From Oligoflexia bacterium (GTDB taxonomy: Bacteria > Bdellovibrionota > Bdellovibrionia > Bdellovibrionales > UBA1609), in NCBI GenBank assembly GCA_026914095.1, contig JAPPIY010000334.1, forward strand, positions 1 through 8,833: a stretch of 8,833 nucleotides of DNA, read 5' to 3'. The notes beneath the pieces are model-generated. The model was not told the origin of the DNA, did no database searches, and saw only the letters and a list, made by a program, of their open reading frames with translations. The number at the start of each line of letters is the position of its first letter. Position 1 is the first letter of the stretch. Positions 6,221 through 8,833 of the stretch are shown here, in pieces. Made by a program: the position numbers and the translations under genes.

Positions 6221-6362
6221 TACTGATCTTGTTTAGGTTTTCCAGTTTTAAATGCTTCAACTCTTTTTTATCTCTTTTTTGTCAGCGAATTATTGAACAC
6301 TTACAATTACTGAACACTTACAGGCATGACGGCCCCGCCGGAAAACCTAAACAGGCTCAGTA
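6221..6362. mobile_element. Inverted-repeat element of about 142 bp, MITE-like
   Basis: The left arm 6221-6243 (TACTGATCTTGTTTAGG and on) and the right arm 6340-6362 are reverse complements at 21 of 23 positions. The centre of 96 bases has no reading frame and includes the tandem 17-bp repeat at 6289-6322. The size, the long arms and the absence of a gene suggest a non-autonomous mobile element or a large dispersed repeat. I see no clear target duplication at the ends. The alternative is a structured RNA or a bidirectional terminator, although no T-run follows the right arm. Confidence 0.5.
6289..6322. repeat. Two tandem 17-bp units containing TGAACACTTACA
   Basis: ATTATTGAACACTTACA (6289-6305) is followed directly by ATTACTGAACACTTACA (6306-6322), 16 of 17 identical. 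The complement, TGTAAGTGTTCA, resembles the repeated binding sites at ends of some insertion sequences, which start with TG. I cannot name a family. It may also be an operator between the two divergent genes. Confidence 0.6.
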
Positions 6363-6408
6363 TAAACCATAATGTATTATCATTTGTGTCTCATTTAAAT
6401 AAAAATAA

Positions 6409-6436
6409 TTGAAATTTCAAACAAGATAAGTATAAT
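6409..6436 (+). promoter_or_regulatory. sigma70-type promoter of the 6452 gene
   Basis: TTGAAA (6409-6414) and TATAAT (6431-6436) are 16 bases apart, a close match to the sigma70 consensus with a perfect -10. Transcription should start near 6443. That leaves only about 9 bases before the ATG at 6452, or about 21 before the in-frame ATG at 6464, and neither has a Shine-Dalgarno. Confidence 0.65.
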
Positions 6437-6451
6437 TCCTATTTTCTCAGT

Positions 6452-8236
6452 ATGCTTGCTTATATGAAATTAGTTATATCTTTTTGTAAGTATCCCATTT
6501 TATTGTCTCTTTGGATAAGCTGTTTTATCATTCCCGAGCCATCTTTTTCTCATGGAAATCATTACTCGGAAAAAGAAGTAGAAACCGCTATGGCTGTATT
6601 TGAAAAAGCCATTCTGCTATCTCCTGAATTTATAGAACAAACAAATACAAGCTCTGTTATTCCCTTTTACAAAGTGAATGGACATAAAATTTACTTAAAC
6701 AGCGGCTTTTGGAATTTAACAAAAGCATGGCTTAGAATCTATATCCAAGAGCTGGAAAAACATTGCCCCTGTGACTTAGATCCTGATCTCATGATTCAAA
6801 CTGCTAAAAAACACTTTCCTCAAAGTTTTCCAAAACAAAAAATTAATAAATCAAAAGCTTCCTTTCGCAGTTTAAGTCATCTTTTTACCCAAAGCGCCGC
6901 TAAATATGGTTATACTTTTGCGGTCGCTCAACTCGCTTTCGAAACTGCAGAAGCTGTATTTTTTACATTTGTAGGACTTCCCGGGGCGCATGCCTTCTGC
7001 AATATCGGCAACATAGCCATTACATTTACAAACAGAATCATTCAAAAATACACAAGAGCTTTTTCCAATGGACAAAGTTTAAGCGCCAGCGGTTTAATGT
7101 TTTCTTTAAGAATGGCTTGGCTGTCACGAAAAATTAGAAAAACCCAAAACAAAGTTTTTTTTATTATAGAATCAGCTTTAGAATTCAATGAAGAAAATTT
7201 GGAAAAAGTGAATCAAAGGGGACCTAAAGATCATCGTTTTTTATGGCTTAACAAACTCAAAAACAAAACATACCCCCTTTTTGAAGAAATATCCCGCTTA
7301 GAAGAAGAATATTACAATTTGGAAAACCAACTAAAAGAAATGTCTGTTGATAAAAATAAAATAGAACAGAGAAAAAAAAAGCTGGCAAAACAGATAGAAA
7401 AAATAAAAAACAAAATATATCGGCTTACTCAAGTCAATAGAAAGTCTTTTTTTGGAAACCGCTTCAAAAGATACCTCCTTCTTAAATCCAGAAAAGGACA
7501 AACAACTTATATGACAGGACATCATCTTCCAGATAAACTACTAGGCAAAAAAAATCTCTGGCCTATTGCCGTGCAAGAAAATATTTTAGAACAAGTTTTA
7601 GGCCTTAAAGCCCGCGCTTCTTCTTTAGAAACAGAGTCTGATGAGATTCAAAAAGCTTTAGTTCAAGAGTTTTTACAAAAGAGACATACTAGCGCTGAAC
7701 CTCTATTTAACGGAGAACACCAAGTAGCTCACTCTTTATTAGAAAGCATAGAGCAAATTTTTGATACAACAAAAGACACAAAAATCCGCCTAATGACTAC
7801 TCAATCTATTGAAAACGCTTTGGCTGTTTTATTTTCTCTCTATTTCAAAACAAGTGTTTCTGTTTTAGAAAAAAAATACAATTTATCTTACAAAGAGCTT
7901 CTTAAATTGAATTGGTTTTTTGGACGGTTTTTTCGTTCTGTCTATGAATTTTCAGACTTCTTAAGCTCTGTCTCTATAACTAAAAATAAAATTAAAATTA
8001 AATTCTATAAATATGAATCTATGGAAAAGCTTTTAGCTTTTTTAGACTATTTCTATGAAGTTCACCTCTTATTAAAGGATAAACAGGTTGAAAAACAAGA
8101 ATTATTTGACAGATTACAAGCCAGACAACAAGATATAATATCTCTGTCCTTAATTAAAGGAAAGAAAACCGCCTTCAGTCTGATTCCTTTTAAAACAGGT
8201 CAAGCTAAGTGCAACAAACTTGTGGAAAAATACTGA
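6452..8236 (+). CDS. Exported protein of unknown function with central coiled coil
   Basis: A 594-residue protein not recognised as any family. Residues 1-33 form a Sec signal peptide with a hydrophobic core at 15-27 and a likely cut after Pro-Ser-Phe-Ser33. The start is ambiguous: ATG 6452 or ATG 6464 (Met5), both close to the predicted transcription start and without a ribosome binding site. Mature features are HCPCD (104-108), a long apolar stretch (about 153-192, YGYTFAVAQLAFETAEAVFF then GLPGAHAFCNIGN) that may be a membrane-associated hairpin, a basic helical part, and a strongly charged coiled coil (about 277-325). The C-terminal half is helical and Lys-rich. Its stop overlaps the next start by one base, so both are probably co-expressed. 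A membrane-bound or envelope structural role is plausible but unproven. Confidence 0.75.
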   Translation: MLAYMKLVISFCKYPILLSLWISCFIIPEPSFSHGNHYSEKEVETAMAVFEKAILLSPEFIEQTNTSSVIPFYKVNGHKIYLNSGFWNLTKAWLRIYIQELEKHCPCDLDPDLMIQTAKKHFPQSFPKQKINKSKASFRSLSHLFTQSAAKYGYTFAVAQLAFETAEAVFFTFVGLPGAHAFCNIGNIAITFTNRIIQKYTRAFSNGQSLSASGLMFSLRMAWLSRKIRKTQNKVFFIIESALEFNEENLEKVNQRGPKDHRFLWLNKLKNKTYPLFEEISRLEEEYYNLENQLKEMSVDKNKIEQRKKKLAKQIEKIKNKIYRLTQVNRKSFFGNRFKRYLLLKSRKGQTTYMTGHHLPDKLLGKKNLWPIAVQENILEQVLGLKARASSLETESDEIQKALVQEFLQKRHTSAEPLFNGEHQVAHSLLESIEQIFDTTKDTKIRLMTTQSIENALAVLFSLYFKTSVSVLEKKYNLSYKELLKLNWFFGRFFRSVYEFSDFLSSVSITKNKIKIKFYKYESMEKLLAFLDYFYEVHLLLKDKQVEKQELFDRLQARQQDIISLSLIKGKKTAFSLIPFKTGQAKCNKLVEKY

Positions 8237-8833
8237 TGATAACACGATACCAATTGAGTTTGAATTTTTACTCTAAATTGTTCCGTCTTTCCCCGGAAGA
8301 CAGAACTCCCGCGAAAGCAGACCCTCATAGAAATGAGGGCGGGAATCTTCAGACAAAACTTCAAAGCTCAAATGCAGTCAGTTTGTCTCTTTTTATAGTT
8401 TTACTTTTTAGCTCGCCTACTGACGCTTCTTTATCAAACAACATCTGCCTAAAAACATTTAAAACAACAAAAAACACTATATACTCTTTAAATAAAGGCG
8501 CTTTATTACAAAACTCTTACTCCCAACAGCTCTTTACACAAGTCTATCAACAACTCCCCTTATTAGAAAGAGGAGAGCTTTCTCAAAAAGAAGCGCAAGA
8601 ATATGTCCTGCAATTAGAGCAGTTGATTCAACATTTAGAAAAAAACTTAAGCCAAACCGACAAACGGCTTCAATTATTAGACTCCTATTTAACTCCCGCT
8701 TTAGAAAATATACCTAATATTATTTCCTCTATAAAAAGCGATTCAACCTTGAAGTATGAATCTTTAGACACACAGGTGATTTTGCGATTGGTGCTGTCTA
8801 CTTTAAGCCAACACCTATTCGCTTATCTCACAC
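8236..8833 (+). CDS. Exported coiled-coil protein, 3' end beyond the window
   Basis: The frame opens at ATG 8236, sharing its A with the TGA of the previous gene (TGATG), and stays open for 199 codons to the window edge. The overlap implies translational coupling; GGA at 8225-8227 is a weak ribosome binding site. The N-terminus is odd: MITRYQLSLNFYSKLF, then a hydrophilic segment (17-40) encoded by a palindromic repeat, and only then a signal-type core AVSLSLFIVLLFSSPTDA (47-64). After it comes a helical region with heptad-like stretches (YVLQLEQLIQHLEKNLSQ, DKRLQLLDSYL). Function is unknown; the family is not recognised. Like its neighbour it is probably envelope-located, and the two may form a complex. 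No internal in-frame ATG offers a better start. Confidence 0.7.
   Translation, partial: MITRYQLSLNFYSKLFRLSPEDRTPAKADPHRNEGGNLQTKLQSSNAVSLSLFIVLLFSSPTDASLSNNICLKTFKTTKNTIYSLNKGALLQNSYSQQLFTQVYQQLPLLERGELSQKEAQEYVLQLEQLIQHLEKNLSQTDKRLQLLDSYLTPALENIPNIISSIKSDSTLKYESLDTQVILRLVLSTLSQHLFAYLT
8285..8354. repeat. Palindromic repeat element inside the coding sequence
   Basis: Three nested or adjacent stems are visible: GTCTT (8285-8289) with AAGAC (8297-8301); TCCCG (8307-8311) with CGGGA (8340-8344); and CCCTCAT (8322-8328) with ATGAGGG (8333-8339), loop AGAA. The GC content is well above the surroundings. CCCGCGAAAGC...CGGGAATCTT resembles a common dispersed bacterial palindrome, CCCGCGAAAGCGGGAAT, here with extra bases in the middle. 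It is translated as residues 17-40 of the downstream protein. Confidence 0.6.

Noticed and set aside
7372..7380. A9 run in the 6452 gene as contingency locus
   Set aside because: It encodes Lys codons in a Lys-rich coiled coil in AT-rich DNA, so composition explains it.
6872..7525. Minus-strand frames inside the 6452 gene
   Set aside because: Cysteine-rich or Phe-rich shadows without start signals, opposite a continuous plus-strand gene.

Overview
The window looks like accessory, surface-protein DNA from a low-GC Gram-negative bacterium. Sec, lipoprotein and prepilin-type signals all occur. A prepilin leader fused to a tail-fibre body and an S74 chaperone, beside a lipoprotein built of 'VCDRTP' plus leucine-rich repeats, recalls predatory or host-associated Bdellovibrionota. 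That assignment rests on my memory of protein families and is tentative. I see no tRNA, rRNA or CRISPR array.

Layout. (1) 1-842 has no intact gene. It holds a short protein-like tail on the minus strand at the left edge and, at 523-697, a frameshifted C-terminal fragment of an rve/DDE transposase. (2) 843-3599 (+) encodes a 918-residue fibre: prepilin-type leader, about 23 short 'NxFIG..AG' repeats, an S74 chaperone-like domain and a C-terminal coiled coil. (3) 3896-5266 (+) encodes a 456-residue lipoprotein with an Arg-Ser linker and eight 24-residue leucine-rich repeats. (4) 5374-6132 (-) encodes a 252-residue secreted protein of unknown function whose gene carries a G8 tract. (5) 6133-6451 is a divergent intergenic region with a 142-bp inverted-repeat element, a tandem 17-bp repeat and a good sigma70-type promoter. 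(6) 6452-8236 (+) encodes a 594-residue exported protein of unknown function. (7) An overlapping gene starts at 8236 and runs off the right edge; its 5' end contains a palindromic repeat translated in frame.

How the parts may work together. The fibre and the LRR lipoprotein are both candidate recognition proteins on the cell surface. Both contain near-identical internal DNA repeats that could change copy number in frame (51 bp, 15 bp and 72 bp units). The last two genes overlap by one base (TGATG) and probably form a translationally coupled operon for two exported, partly coiled-coil proteins. Transposase debris and two different palindromic repeats point to frequent rearrangement. No known multi-gene defence or secretion system is recognisable. 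The most unusual items are the prepilin-fibre chimera, the vertebrate-like LRR lipoprotein and the palindrome inside a coding sequence.
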